Assembly: GCA_040387555.1 (NCBI GenBank)
Contig: JAZKDO010000002.1
Coordinates: 204,557-268,556 of the forward strand
Reading direction: 5' to 3'
Source: UBA4416 sp040387555
Lineage (GTDB): Bacteria; Bacteroidota; Bacteroidia; B-17B0; Aurantibacillaceae
Length of the DNA: 64,000 nt
A program made the position numbers and the translations under genes. A model generated the notes under the pieces. It ran no database searches, was not told the origin of the DNA, and was given only the letters and a program-made list of their open reading frames with translations. Positions within the stretch are counted from its first letter, which is position 1. Each line of letters starts with the position of its first letter. Below, piece after piece: positions 1 through 8,454 of the stretch.

Positions 1-420
1 TGCTATACCGTTAGAAGCCCATAATATATTTCCTGATGAATCGATTTTTTGAGCGTATATATCGTAGTTTCCTGAACGGTTATCTTCCCAGGTAATAATG
101 GCGCTTCCGTCACTTGTATTTGTAATGGCAGAAGATTTTTGGGTAGCTGTATGCGTACAAACTGAAAGCCCACCAACGGTCCATTTATCAATACCACTTT
201 TTCGCATCCGCTGAGCATAGATATCGGAGGAATTAGTTGAGGAGTTTCGGTTGTCATCCCATGATATCAAAGCCCCTCCTTTAGTGTCTGATGTTAAATG
301 GCAATTATCCTGTGATTTGGGTGCAATTGCAATGGGAGTGCTATTAGATAAATTTGGATCCCACTGAGCAGTTGATAGAAAAGTTAAAAATAAACTACCG
401 CCAAAAAGAATAAATTTCAT
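1..420 (-). CDS. Secreted repeat protein, 5' part only (runs off the window)
   Basis: An open frame runs from ATG at 420 down to base 1 without a stop, giving 140 residues. It opens with a Sec signal peptide (MKFILFGGSLFLTFLSTAQ). It then shows two copies of a repeat of the form GGALISWDDNR...DIYAQRM and GSAIITWEDNR...DIYAQKI, at about residues 50-75 and 105-130. Repeats with W-[ED]-DNR and DIYAQ cores are common in large secreted Bacteroidota proteins that end in a T9SS sorting domain. The C-terminus is outside the window, so the sorting domain is only expected. The function is unknown; a surface or secreted beta-rich protein is likely. Confidence 0.8.
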   Translation of the reverse strand, partial: MKFILFGGSLFLTFLSTAQWDPNLSNSTPIAIAPKSQDNCHLTSDTKGGALISWDDNRNSSTNSSDIYAQRMRKSGIDKWTVGGLSVCTHTATQKSSAITNTSDGSAIITWEDNRSGNYDIYAQKIDSSGNILWASNGIA

Positions 421-458
421 GTAAATCATTTAATATAAAAGTAATATAAATTTTACTT

Positions 459-489
459 TAAATTTATATAAAATAGGCAAAACAACAAA
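459..489 (-). promoter_or_regulatory. Likely Bacteroidota promoter of the secreted repeat protein
   Basis: On the minus strand, TTTG at 489-486 is followed after 19 bases by TAAATTTA at 466-459. This matches the Bacteroidota sigma-A consensus (TTTG, about 19, TAnnTTTG) in all but the last base. The ATG at 420 is about 40 bases downstream. Confidence 0.5.
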
Positions 490-511
490 TTCCAGAGAGG
501 AAGAAACACTA

Positions 512-1204
512 CTAGATTGTTAAGGAATAGGCTATTCCAAAAATATAAATACTCTCAGGCGTTGAAATATCAAATTCTGATTGAATGAGATAATAAATAT
601 TCACTGAGTTTTTTTTATTGAGTTGGTATTCAAATCCTAAAACATTTCTGATCCTATGAAATCCATCATTATAAAGCGGTCCATCCCCCCTCTGCGACCG
701 AATCTGGTATCTCAATTCGCATGAGAAGTAAGGCGTGATATGTTCGTTCAATGAATATTTTAAATCAGTTCTCAAACGAAGAAACTGTTCTGCAAGCTTT
801 CCTTTTTTATTCGTATAGAGGTCCTGAACTTCAATTTGATATCGAACCCGCTCACTCAGAGTAAATTTTTTTAATTTTTTCTTTAGTGTAACATCTAACA
901 TCAATCGATGTCTGTAACTAAATGATCCATCCAATCGTTTTTTTTGAATGGCCCGGTAGGAGGGGCTTATCTTAAGAAACTTATAAAGCTTATAGTCAAT
1001 ACCGATATTTGTATAAAACAGATTGATACGCTGGTAGTTTTCTTTGAGCCTGAATTCCTGATCCACAACTAAATTAATTTTTTTAGTTAAAGGGTGCTGC
1101 AAACTTAGAGTGGCCCACATCCCTGCGTCATTGCTTTGTTGCGCAATACATGGCAAAGCATACAGTAGGATGCTGCTTAAAAAAAATATAAATCTGATTG
1201 TCAT
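512..1204 (-). CDS. DUF2490 domain-containing outer-membrane protein
   Basis: This is a 230-residue protein with a signal peptide (about residues 1-21, ending PCIA). The rest is amphipathic beta-strand sequence with the DUF2490 signature: GMWATLSLQHPL near the mature N-terminus, then DQEFRLKENYQRIN, and later SPSYRAIQKKR and RHRLMLDV. The protein ends in an aromatic strand (IFGIAYSLTI), as outer-membrane barrels do. DUF2490 proteins are predicted small beta-barrels of unknown role. The ATG lies 3 bases after the stop of the upstream lipoprotein gene, so the two are almost certainly one transcript. Confidence 0.82.
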   Translation of the reverse strand: MTIRFIFFLSSILLYALPCIAQQSNDAGMWATLSLQHPLTKKINLVVDQEFRLKENYQRINLFYTNIGIDYKLYKFLKISPSYRAIQKKRLDGSFSYRHRLMLDVTLKKKLKKFTLSERVRYQIEVQDLYTNKKGKLAEQFLRLRTDLKYSLNEHITPYFSCELRYQIRSQRGDGPLYNDGFHRIRNVLGFEYQLNKKNSVNIYYLIQSEFDISTPESIYIFGIAYSLTI

Positions 1205-1207
1205 GAA

Positions 1208-1603
1208 TTAATTAATGATCACAAGATCTCCTAATACTTTTTTCTGTTTTCTTTCGGTAATATTAATTTCAATTAATTCTTCTTTAGGAACAGAAAGGTA
1301 TGGCCTTGTAGAATCTTTACCAATTGCATATACTTTATATTTGCCCTTCCTTAAATAATTAAATTTGAAGGAGCCATCATAAGAGGTTTTAACGGAGTTG
1401 CCAACTTCCGACCCATTTCCGTAAATTATGTAAACGTTTTCACCCGGCAAATAATATTCAGAAGTTAATAATGTAAATGAGGCATCATAGTTCTTTACGT
1501 ACAACTTTCCTTCAATGGATGCAAACCCGCCTTCTCCGGGCTCCTTTTTACATGAAATTAAAATAATGCAAACTAAAAAGGAAAGAATTGCTTTAATCTT
1601 CAT
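1208..1603 (-). CDS. Lipoprotein with a carboxypeptidase-regulatory-like (beta-sandwich) domain
   Basis: This is a 131-residue protein. A lipobox (LISC, Cys18) ends a hydrophobic signal segment, so it should be a lipidated envelope protein. Residues 29-125 read as one beta-sandwich of the carboxypeptidase regulatory/transthyretin-like type. Typical phrases are 'ASIEGKLYVKNYD', 'VKTSYDGSFKFNYLRKGKYKVYAIG' and the closing strand 'KKVLGDLVI'. Such domains are structural or binding modules, and no enzyme activity is indicated. It is the first gene of a two-gene operon with the DUF2490 protein, which suggests the two act together at the outer membrane. Confidence 0.75.
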   Translation of the reverse strand: MKIKAILSFLVCIILISCKKEPGEGGFASIEGKLYVKNYDASFTLLTSEYYLPGENVYIIYGNGSEVGNSVKTSYDGSFKFNYLRKGKYKVYAIGKDSTRPYLSVPKEELIEINITERKQKKVLGDLVIIN

Positions 1604-1730
1604 GATATATGTAGTTAGTTATAAGGCTTGTTAATAAACTTTAAAATTAGTCAAATTCCATTTAATTTAATTATTTTGCAGAGATTTATGAGATAAACAT
1701 GAAGTTTGTTTCGGTAGATTAAATCGAATA

Positions 1731-2042
1731 ATGACAGGAAGAGTAAAACATATTTTTATTTTTATTTGCATCTTTAGTTTGTTCTCACTAACGGTGCAAG
1801 CTTCTGTAATTAGTTTATGCAAAGAAAGTAAAGTGTTCAAAAATCAGAGTCAGTCCAATCCTGTATCTGAAGAAGAGGAAGAAAGCCATGACGGTGATGA
1901 AGAAGTGGATGAATTATTTTACATGATGCATCGCGACGGTTTTATTGATAAGAATAATTTGGAACAAATTCGCTGGTCGACTACAGAAAAAGATTACCTC
2001 TCTTGTACAAAAAAAATTACCATACCTCCTCCTAAGTTTTAA
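1731..2042 (+). CDS. Small secreted acidic protein of unknown function
   Basis: I do not recognise this 103-residue protein. It has a clear signal peptide (residues 1-24, ending VQA). A very acidic stretch follows at about 47-62, with five consecutive Glu and then DGDEEVDE. The end is short and proline-rich (ITIPPPKF). It sits 66 bases upstream of the SulP transporter gene on the same strand. A weak 5-bp hairpin (CCGTT/AACGG, about 2056-2070) lies between them, so co-transcription is possible but not assured. An imperfect promoter-like TTATTTTG lies about 60 bases upstream of the ATG. Confidence 0.6.
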   Translation: MTGRVKHIFIFICIFSLFSLTVQASVISLCKESKVFKNQSQSNPVSEEEEESHDGDEEVDELFYMMHRDGFIDKNNLEQIRWSTTEKDYLSCTKKITIPPPKF

Positions 2043-2108
2043 TTTAATGCTTTGTCCGTTTTTATAACGGAAGTTTTGTCAATTCATTAAATTAAATTTA
2101 AATTTTCT

Positions 2109-3632
2109 ATGTCACACAGTAATAAGTTAGCCGACTTAAAATCGGGTATTGTAGTATTTTTAGTAGCATTGCCATTATGTCTCGGGATAGCTTTGGCTTG
2201 CGGAGTGCCTTTATTTTCAGGTATTATATCAGGTGTTGTAGGAGGTATCCTTGTTACAACTTTTAGTGGCTCTAAATATAGTGTTTCCGGGCCTGCCGCC
2301 GGATTAACCGCTATTGTTATTGCGGCTATTTCGCAACTGGGCAGTTTTGAAGCATTTCTAGCTGCTGTTGTTTTTGCGGGTGTTTTTCAGATCATTCTTG
2401 GCGCAATAAAGGCCGGAACAGTTGGAAATTACATTCCCAATGCTGTTATCAAGGGGATGTTAGCAGGTATTGGAATTATATTAATCATCAAACAAATACC
2501 TCATTTATTTGGCTACGATAGGGATCCACAAGGAGACGAGGACTTTATACAAATAGATGGTGAAAACTCATTTACTGAATTGGTTAACATGATTAATTTT
2601 ATCACTCCCGGTGCAGTAGTGATAGGAATAATTTCCTTTATTATTTTAATTATTGCTGATCAGGCTTTTTATAAAAAAGATAAGATTCTGTCCAATATAC
2701 CAGGGCCATTATTAGTAGTTGTGTTTGGCGCATTGCTTACAATTGCTTTTAAAGCATATCCCGGATTAATTATTGATTCCCAACATTTAGTTAATCTTCC
2801 GGTAATTTCTTCTTTCTCTGACTTTAAGGATAATTTATTTTTTCCTGATTTTAGTTTTGCGAAAACTTCCGGCTTCTGGATTATAGCTGCAACTCTCGCT
2901 ATTGTAGCAAGTTTGGAAACATTATTAGGGATCGAAGCAATTGACAAACTTGATCCTGAAAAAAATGAATCTAATACTAATAAAGAATTAATGGCCCAGG
3001 GAATTGGTAACATTGTGTGTGGCTTGTTTGGTGGGCTACCTGTTACATCGGTTATAGTTAGAAGCTCCGCAAATATTAATTCCGGAGCTAAAACAAAGAG
3101 TTCAGTCATCATTCATGCAGTTTTGATATTAGTAAGTGTTTTGTTATTACCTGGCATTCTGGCCTTAATACCAAATGCAGCGTTAGCAGCAATCTTAATA
3201 ATGACAGGGTTGAAACTTACTAAAGTGGCAATATTCAGAGAACAATGGAAGTTTGGAGCGGAACAATTTATTCCATTTGTAATAACAGTTATGGTTATGT
3301 TATTAACTGATTTGTTGAAAGGCGTTTGTGCGGGCGTAATTGTATCCGTTATTTTTATTATCAGAGATAACATTAAATTTTCTTTTGATTCTAGCACTGA
3401 AGAAATGGATGGAAAACAATATTACCTTTTAAAATTACCACAACAGGTTACTTTTTTTAATAAAGGGTATTTGATAAAATTCTTTAAGTCAGTGAACGAA
3501 GACAGTAAGGTGATTATTGATGGAAGCATCAATAAGAGCATCAATCGCGATGCACGAGATGTAATATCTGATTTTGTTATAAATAGTAAAAAGAAACAAA
3601 TAGAAGTAGAGTTTTTTAAATATCACAAGTAA
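2109..3632 (+). CDS. SulP family inorganic anion transporter (probable bicarbonate transporter)
   Basis: This 507-residue integral membrane protein has about 10-14 hydrophobic segments. SulP hallmarks are present: 'LKSGIVVFLVALPLCLGIALACGVPLFSGI' near the N-terminus, 'YSVSGPAAGLTAIV', the long 'GKKQ'-free middle loop, and 'NSNTNKELMAQGIGNIVCGLFGGLPVTSVIVRSSANINSGAKT'. The cytoplasmic tail (about 430-507) is a short, divergent STAS-like region ending in 'KKKQIEVEFF'. SulP proteins move sulfate, bicarbonate or other anions across the inner membrane. The carbonic anhydrase gene 19 bases downstream argues for bicarbonate as substrate, as in BicA-like SulP transporters; this is inference. Confidence 0.88.
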   Translation: MSHSNKLADLKSGIVVFLVALPLCLGIALACGVPLFSGIISGVVGGILVTTFSGSKYSVSGPAAGLTAIVIAAISQLGSFEAFLAAVVFAGVFQIILGAIKAGTVGNYIPNAVIKGMLAGIGIILIIKQIPHLFGYDRDPQGDEDFIQIDGENSFTELVNMINFITPGAVVIGIISFIILIIADQAFYKKDKILSNIPGPLLVVVFGALLTIAFKAYPGLIIDSQHLVNLPVISSFSDFKDNLFFPDFSFAKTSGFWIIAATLAIVASLETLLGIEAIDKLDPEKNESNTNKELMAQGIGNIVCGLFGGLPVTSVIVRSSANINSGAKTKSSVIIHAVLILVSVLLLPGILALIPNAALAAILIMTGLKLTKVAIFREQWKFGAEQFIPFVITVMVMLLTDLLKGVCAGVIVSVIFIIRDNIKFSFDSSTEEMDGKQYYLLKLPQQVTFFNKGYLIKFFKSVNEDSKVIIDGSINKSINRDARDVISDFVINSKKKQIEVEFFKYHK

Positions 3633-3651
3633 ATTATAAAAAGTATATAGG

Positions 3652-4281
3652 ATGAACGATTCATATCAACGATTAATAGAAGGGAACAAACGTTTTTCAA
3701 TGGCGAAAAAATTTGAAGACCCACTGTATTTTAAAAAATTGTCTTTAGGACAAAAACCGGATTATTTATGGATCGGCTGCAGCGATAGCCGGGTTCCTGC
3801 AAACGAGGTCACAAACACCGAGAGTGGTGAAATATTCGTGCACCGTAATATTGCTAATTTAGTGGTGCACACCGATATGAACTTATTGAGTGTCCTTGAA
3901 TACGCTGTTAAATTTCTTGAGGTAAAACACATTATTGTTTGCGGGCATTATGGCTGCGGAGGAGTTAAGGCTGCAATGAGCAACAATCTGCATGGTTTTG
4001 TAGACAACTGGCTTAGGAATATTAAAGATGTTTACAATAAAAATTCAACAGAGTTGGAAGCTATCAGCGATATAGATAAACGAACAGACAGATTAACGGA
4101 ATTAAACGTAATTGAGCAGGTTCGTAATTTAGCAAAAACAACTATTGTTCAGGAAGCCTGGAAAAAGAGGAAATTGCATTTACATGGATGGGTCTATGGA
4201 ATTAACAATGGCCTTGTCACTGACCTTAGTGTTATTCATGATGGCACCGAGGATATTGAGCCAATCTATAGGTTCGACTAA
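3652..4281 (+). CDS. can: Beta-class carbonic anhydrase
   Basis: This 209-residue cytoplasmic enzyme interconverts CO2 and bicarbonate. The zinc ligands are visible: Cys43 and the Asp45/Arg47 dyad in CSDSRVPANEV, then His99 and Cys102 in CGHYGCGGV. The block HRNIANLV (64-71) is the usual beta-CA active-site loop, and the length is standard. The gene follows the SulP transporter by 19 bases in the same direction, so the pair probably couples bicarbonate transport to CO2 hydration for carboxylation reactions. The gene ends 1 base before the stop of the opposing lamin-tail pseudogene. Confidence 0.95.
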   Translation: MNDSYQRLIEGNKRFSMAKKFEDPLYFKKLSLGQKPDYLWIGCSDSRVPANEVTNTESGEIFVHRNIANLVVHTDMNLLSVLEYAVKFLEVKHIIVCGHYGCGGVKAAMSNNLHGFVDNWLRNIKDVYNKNSTELEAISDIDKRTDRLTELNVIEQVRNLAKTTIVQEAWKKRKLHLHGWVYGINNGLVTDLSVIHDGTEDIEPIYRFD

Positions 4282-4282
4282 A

Positions 4283-4963
4283 CTAGTGGGTTATTACCAA
4301 TTTAAAAGTAGTACCTGAAATAGAAATGAAATAAATGCCTTGGCTGAACGCTGAGGTATTTATTTCTTTTTTTTGCTGTAAAGTTTCACTTAATATTTTT
4401 TCTCCCACCGAATTAATTATATCAATTTGCAATGGTTTTTGTAAGGAGGATTGAATAGTGAATGATTGATTAGCAGGATTCGGAAAAATTGAAATAGTTG
4501 AATTGTAAAAACTGTTTTCAAAAAGCCCAACAGCGCAATTACTTGAATTATAAGTCGGATTTGAAACTGCCACAAAAGGTTCTGTTCCATCAGGGCATCG
4601 CGCAAGCGAAATATCAGCACCCTGGAATCCAAAACTAATACTATCAAAAATAGTTGTTCCTTGACTTAATATAATTTTTTCTCCGCTATTCAATAATTTA
4701 AAATTGCAAGTAAGTTCGTGCCATTTGTGTTGTCTTAATCTGCCCATAAAGTGAGGAATCCATTTGGTTGAATAATGGTGTTATCGGGAAAAATATATTT
4801 TGTAGGGTTAGTATAATCATCAGATAAATAAAGTCCACTTAAATTTAAAGTTGTATTGGTAGTATTAAATAATTCGATCCAGTCTTCATGTTTTCCGTTT
4901 TCATCAGTTTGCCCAAATGTATTGGACGCCAGGATGGCTAATTCAGATGTTTCGTAGGCGAAA
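4283..4963 (-). pseudogene. Decayed lamin-tail domain / T9SS sorting-domain protein, N-terminus missing
   Basis: Reading the minus strand from about 4960 gives a lamin-tail domain (LTD): ELAILASNTFGQ, HEDWIELFN, NLSGLYLSDDYTNPTKYIF and GFLTLWAD. A TAA at 4737-4735 follows directly. The same frame resumes with DNTNGTNLLA, then a one-base loss near 4702-4705 moves the match to the next frame (NFKLLNSGEKIILSQGTTIFDSISFGFQGADIS). That frame runs through FPNPANQSF into a complete T9SS type A sorting domain ending GTTFKLVITH. One nonsense change (AAA to TAA would suffice) plus one deletion therefore break the gene. Its whole N-terminal part is absent: the LTD begins immediately beyond the rsmA stop. 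The closest architecture in the window is the C-terminus of the CotH protein at 21.1-23.8 kb. Confidence 0.78.
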
Positions 4964-5740
4964 TTATTTTTTTAATGCCTCTTCAATAGAATTAGTTAAG
5001 GCTACAAATTCATGCACGGATAATTGCTCAGCGCGCTTGTCAAGGTATATTGAATCCACATTGTGATTTCCGCTTAATACTTTTACTGAATTGCGAACCG
5101 TTTTCCTTCGTTGATTAAAAGATGCTTTGACTACTTTAAAAAACAAAGCTTCGTCACAGTTTAATTTATCAGTCGTGTTCCTTGTTAAACGAATAACAGC
5201 CGATTTAACTTTTGGCGGAGGATTAAATACATGCTCACTGACAGTAAATAAATATTCGATTTTATAAAAAGCCTGGAGCATGACACTTAAAATTCCATAA
5301 GCCTTCGATCCAGGTTTTTCAGCGATGCGCACTGCCACTTCTTTTTGAAACATACCTACTAAAGCTGATACGTCAGCCCGATGTTCCAATACCTTAAACA
5401 TGATCTGTGTGGAAATATTGTAAGGGAAGTTGCCAATTACTTTAAAGTTTCCTTTGCTTGCAAATGGTTTGAGATCAGCTTCCAGAAAATCCTGAAAATG
5501 AATTTTATGTGCGTGTTGCGGGTATTTTTGTTTTAAAAATTCAATAGATTCAGTGTCAATATCAAAAGCAGTAAAATTATCTTTTTCAATAAGGTATTGG
5601 GTCAATACGCCTGTTCCCGGTCCTATCTCAAGTATTGCCAGATCATCCTGAGGCAGCGCATTCACTATTTTTTGCGCGATGTTTAGATCAATTAAAAAAT
5701 GCTGACCCAGGTGTTTCTTTGCTTTTACAGGTGATGCCAA
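4964..5740 (-). CDS. rsmA: 16S rRNA (adenine(1518)-N(6)/adenine(1519)-N(6))-dimethyltransferase RsmA
   Basis: This 258-residue SAM-dependent enzyme dimethylates two adjacent adenines in the 3' hairpin of 16S rRNA during 30S maturation. Evidence: KKHLGQHFLID at residues 8-18, the SAM-binding loop LEIGPGTGVLTQYL at 37-50, and the catalytic N-x-P-Y motif as NFPYNIS (104-110). The later blocks FQKEVAVRIAEKPGSKAYG and HVFNPPPKVKSAVIRL are also present. The length is typical. The stop codon is the first base of sequence next to the lamin-tail pseudogene. The gene lies 7 bases downstream of a small membrane-protein gene and is probably co-transcribed with it. Confidence 0.96.
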   Translation of the reverse strand: MASPVKAKKHLGQHFLIDLNIAQKIVNALPQDDLAILEIGPGTGVLTQYLIEKDNFTAFDIDTESIEFLKQKYPQHAHKIHFQDFLEADLKPFASKGNFKVIGNFPYNISTQIMFKVLEHRADVSALVGMFQKEVAVRIAEKPGSKAYGILSVMLQAFYKIEYLFTVSEHVFNPPPKVKSAVIRLTRNTTDKLNCDEALFFKVVKASFNQRRKTVRNSVKVLSGNHNVDSIYLDKRAEQLSVHEFVALTNSIEEALKK

Positions 5741-5747
5741 TGTGTTT

Positions 5748-6248
5748 TTATTTAGTAACGTTTAAATTGCGGTAATCTGTATCCATAACACGGAGCGCAA
5801 CATGTTTACGAATATACACATGTTTGTCCTGAATTCTTTTAACAATGATTCCACTTAATAACAACGCCGAACTTACAATAATTGCTTGTTCATTAACAAT
5901 GGTGGTATGTCCGTTGAGAATGTTGTTTCCAGTATCGCCTAAAAAAAACAAAACTCCGGATACGAAAAGCCAGGGACTTATTAATGCACCTCTTATTTTA
6001 ATAGCTTTTATCTGACTTAGTTTTATTATGGAGTCATTGTCGAAAACTAAGAAACTATCATTCATGTTTACCAGTTTTTGAGTCTTGTAGAATAAATCGC
6101 CTTTTAATTTATAATCTAAATCGGAGTTGTTAAAGAACTGAAAGGATTTTGGTTTCCCGAAAAGTGAATGGTAATTTACTTCCAATATTTTTTGCGCATG
6201 ACAGAAACGTATGAAGCCGCAAAAAATTATGAACAGTATAAATTTCAT
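5748..6248 (-). CDS. Exported or membrane protein of unknown function
   Basis: I recognise no family in these 166 residues. There is a signal peptide (MKFILFIIFCGFIRFCHAQ) and a hydrophilic part (about 20-90) with the phrase DSIIKLSQIKAIKIRG. Two hydrophobic segments follow, at about 91-105 (SPWLFVSGVLFFLG) and 122-138 (AIIVSSALLLSGIIV), then a basic tail. The layout suggests an inner-membrane protein with a periplasmic N-terminal part. The ATG directly follows the TAA of the DUF4286 gene with no gap, and rsmA follows after 7 bases, so the three genes form one transcript. Confidence 0.65.
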   Translation of the reverse strand: MKFILFIIFCGFIRFCHAQKILEVNYHSLFGKPKSFQFFNNSDLDYKLKGDLFYKTQKLVNMNDSFLVFDNDSIIKLSQIKAIKIRGALISPWLFVSGVLFFLGDTGNNILNGHTTIVNEQAIIVSSALLLSGIIVKRIQDKHVYIRKHVALRVMDTDYRNLNVTK

Positions 6249-6548
6249 TTACAAAATTTCTAACAGAGTTCTGAAAGCGGCATATTTCCCCTCGTAGCGT
6301 TTGCTATGTTCAGCTTGTAAACGAGAAGCGTGATTTTTTTGGTAAGCTTCAATTTCTTCCATTGTGTTAAACGTGTATTGAACAGAGAAAGTGGCCCCTT
6401 CATCATCAACGTTCATCACCCTGCAAATTTTATTATCAATAAAATGGCCTGTTTTCAAAACATCAGGTATATGTGTGGCTTTCATCCAATTGAGCCATTC
6501 TTCTGCTAAGGTTTTATCAATACTTACTGTTACGTTGTATATATACAT
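6249..6548 (-). CDS. DUF4286 family protein
   Basis: This 99-residue cytoplasmic protein matches the DUF4286 family of Bacteroidota. It starts MYIYNVTVSIDKTLAEEWLNWMKATHIPDVLKTG, continues with 'CRVMNVDDEGATFSVQYTF', and ends 'FRTLLEIL'. The alternating strand-helix pattern suggests a single ferredoxin-like (dimeric alpha-beta barrel) fold. No function is established. It is the first gene of the rsmA transcript, with its stop abutting the next start. Confidence 0.8.
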   Translation of the reverse strand: MYIYNVTVSIDKTLAEEWLNWMKATHIPDVLKTGHFIDNKICRVMNVDDEGATFSVQYTFNTMEEIEAYQKNHASRLQAEHSKRYEGKYAAFRTLLEIL

Positions 6549-6632
6549 GGTTATAATATTTTTGTCTAGAAGGTTTCTGTATGAGTATTCTATTTTCCTA
6601 AAATAAAAATTTAAACAGCAACTGTTATTTGT

Positions 6633-8453
6633 TTAATTAACAATGTCTCCTCTTAAATTCCTGTAACGTTTTCTGGCATCCACCACATAAATACTGCCAG
6701 GATATTTTACAAGCATATCCTGATACAATTGTTTTGCTTTTTCCTGGTCATTTAAATTGCGTTCATACAATTCCGCCTCTTTAAACAACGCATCATCTCC
6801 ATATAATTCTGTAGGATAAAATTCTAAAATGTTCTCATACATTTTTGCGGCCTCTGTATAACGATTTGTGAGTTTAAAAATCTCTGCTTTTTTATAATAT
6901 ATATCATCTCCTAATGTATGCTCACTGAATACAAGATTTATACTATCAAGTCGTAAAATTGCCCTGTCGTATTGATGCTGTAAAATCAATAGTTCCGAAG
7001 AAGCAAACATGCTTAAAGGTGCTGCATTGGTGTCGACACCAATTGCATCTGTAATAACCAGAGACAAGTCCAGGGCATCGTTGGCGATGGTTTTAGTTGT
7101 TGCCCCTTTTAACACATCACACTGCGCTTTAGCCCATTTAAAGTCTGAAGCATAGTAACTTAATTTTGCGTTTCTGAATTTAGCACCTTGCCCGACAGTC
7201 TCGTATTTAAAATCTTTTTCTACCTGAGAATACAATAACGAGGCATCCCAGATATTCCCCACCAATAAATTTATATCTCCCAAATCTAATTTTAGTTCAG
7301 CCGTAAGGTTTTTATCAAAAGAATATTGCGTCATTGTTTCTTCTAGCGACGAAATAGCTTCCTGCGGTTTATTTAAATAATAGGCTTTTAATAAAGCAGA
7401 TTTTTTGATCAGAGGAAACGTTAAATTACTGATTCCATATGTTTTGATCGCATCTTCCATTTCGGTATTCAGTCCCATTGCTTCTGTCACTATAGGATTT
7501 GACCGCCTGGTTAACTGAAGATAATTTGCATTCAATTTTTCTATTGTTGCAAGATCGTAATAGGGATTATCCTTTCCTTTGCTAATCACATATTGATAAC
7601 ATTTTTCTGCCACTTCGTAATTTTCATTACTTAGAGCAAGTTTAGCTAGTTCCATCAAACGCGTACCATCACCTTTTTGGCGTTTGTCTAAAGCCTTGGA
7701 TTGAACAAAGGAGCCATTAAAATCTTTTTGCTGATTTAAAATAAAAATCAGGAACTCTGAAAAAACAGTTTTATCGGATTTTTGCTGAATTCGTTTTTGT
7801 AATTCTTCTTTTAAAATAGGGTTATTAAAACCACCGTTTTTATCGTCGTAACCAAGTGATTGTTGCAGATTTGTTTGCGCAGTATATAATTCGCTTTCCC
7901 TGAATTCGATCGCATCTAAATATTCGTTTACCATCGCTTTCAGATCACCTTTCTTTTTATAGACCTCTGCAATTTCATAAAAGTAAGGATAGTTTTCAGG
8001 CGTTGCCTTTCGACCTTTTTTGTAAACGTCAATGGCATAATCATACAACTCCACTTCTTCAAACGAATGCGCTAAAGCAAAAACAGTACTCTGTTCCGGA
8101 ATAACTTCTTTAACTGCTTTATCGTATTGGTCTTTTTCCTTATCAGGATTCCCCATTAACTTATAAACTAATCCAAGCTTCACATATAAATGAGCATTGG
8201 AATTACTATGTTTAATATGTCGTTTGGTAATTTTTTCTGCTGTCTTATAATCTTTAGTTTCAATCAGGCATTTGAAATAATAAATGAAATAAGCGTCTGG
8301 TAGTTTATCATACAATTTCTCAAAATATACAATGGCTTTATCATACTGCTTTTGCTCATAAAACTGCATTGCTAATTTATCATCTGTTGACTTTTGTGCG
8401 GATACAAAAGTAAACGATGCTAAGAACAGAATACATATGAGAAAGTGTTTCAA
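6633..8453 (-). CDS. Tetratricopeptide-repeat protein, exported
   Basis: This 606-residue protein has a signal peptide (ending FVSAQ) followed by many TPR-like helix pairs. The clearest are at the N-terminus (KLAMQFYEQKQYDKAIVYFEKLYDKLPD) and C-terminus (YTEAAKMYENILEFYPTELYGDDALFKEAELYERN). The C-terminal repeats resemble the BamD/YbgF type, common in periplasmic scaffold proteins. The role is probably assembly or binding; no catalytic motif is seen. The start is TTG (8453-8451): it is the only initiation codon placed before the signal peptide, and it begins 1 base after the stop of the upstream lipoprotein gene. The two are therefore translationally coupled. Confidence 0.85.
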   Translation of the reverse strand: MKHFLICILFLASFTFVSAQKSTDDKLAMQFYEQKQYDKAIVYFEKLYDKLPDAYFIYYFKCLIETKDYKTAEKITKRHIKHSNSNAHLYVKLGLVYKLMGNPDKEKDQYDKAVKEVIPEQSTVFALAHSFEEVELYDYAIDVYKKGRKATPENYPYFYEIAEVYKKKGDLKAMVNEYLDAIEFRESELYTAQTNLQQSLGYDDKNGGFNNPILKEELQKRIQQKSDKTVFSEFLIFILNQQKDFNGSFVQSKALDKRQKGDGTRLMELAKLALSNENYEVAEKCYQYVISKGKDNPYYDLATIEKLNANYLQLTRRSNPIVTEAMGLNTEMEDAIKTYGISNLTFPLIKKSALLKAYYLNKPQEAISSLEETMTQYSFDKNLTAELKLDLGDINLLVGNIWDASLLYSQVEKDFKYETVGQGAKFRNAKLSYYASDFKWAKAQCDVLKGATTKTIANDALDLSLVITDAIGVDTNAAPLSMFASSELLILQHQYDRAILRLDSINLVFSEHTLGDDIYYKKAEIFKLTNRYTEAAKMYENILEFYPTELYGDDALFKEAELYERNLNDQEKAKQLYQDMLVKYPGSIYVVDARKRYRNLRGDIVN

Positions 8454-8454
8454 A

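Noticed and set aside
2669..3397. Minus-strand open frames inside the SulP gene
   Set aside because: They are shadows of a well-conserved transporter with no recognisable domain of their own.
4283..4747. A 154-residue intact gene starting at 4747
   Set aside because: Its first ~15 residues are out of frame with the lamin-tail homology, which continues upstream past a stop; it is the tail of a pseudogene.
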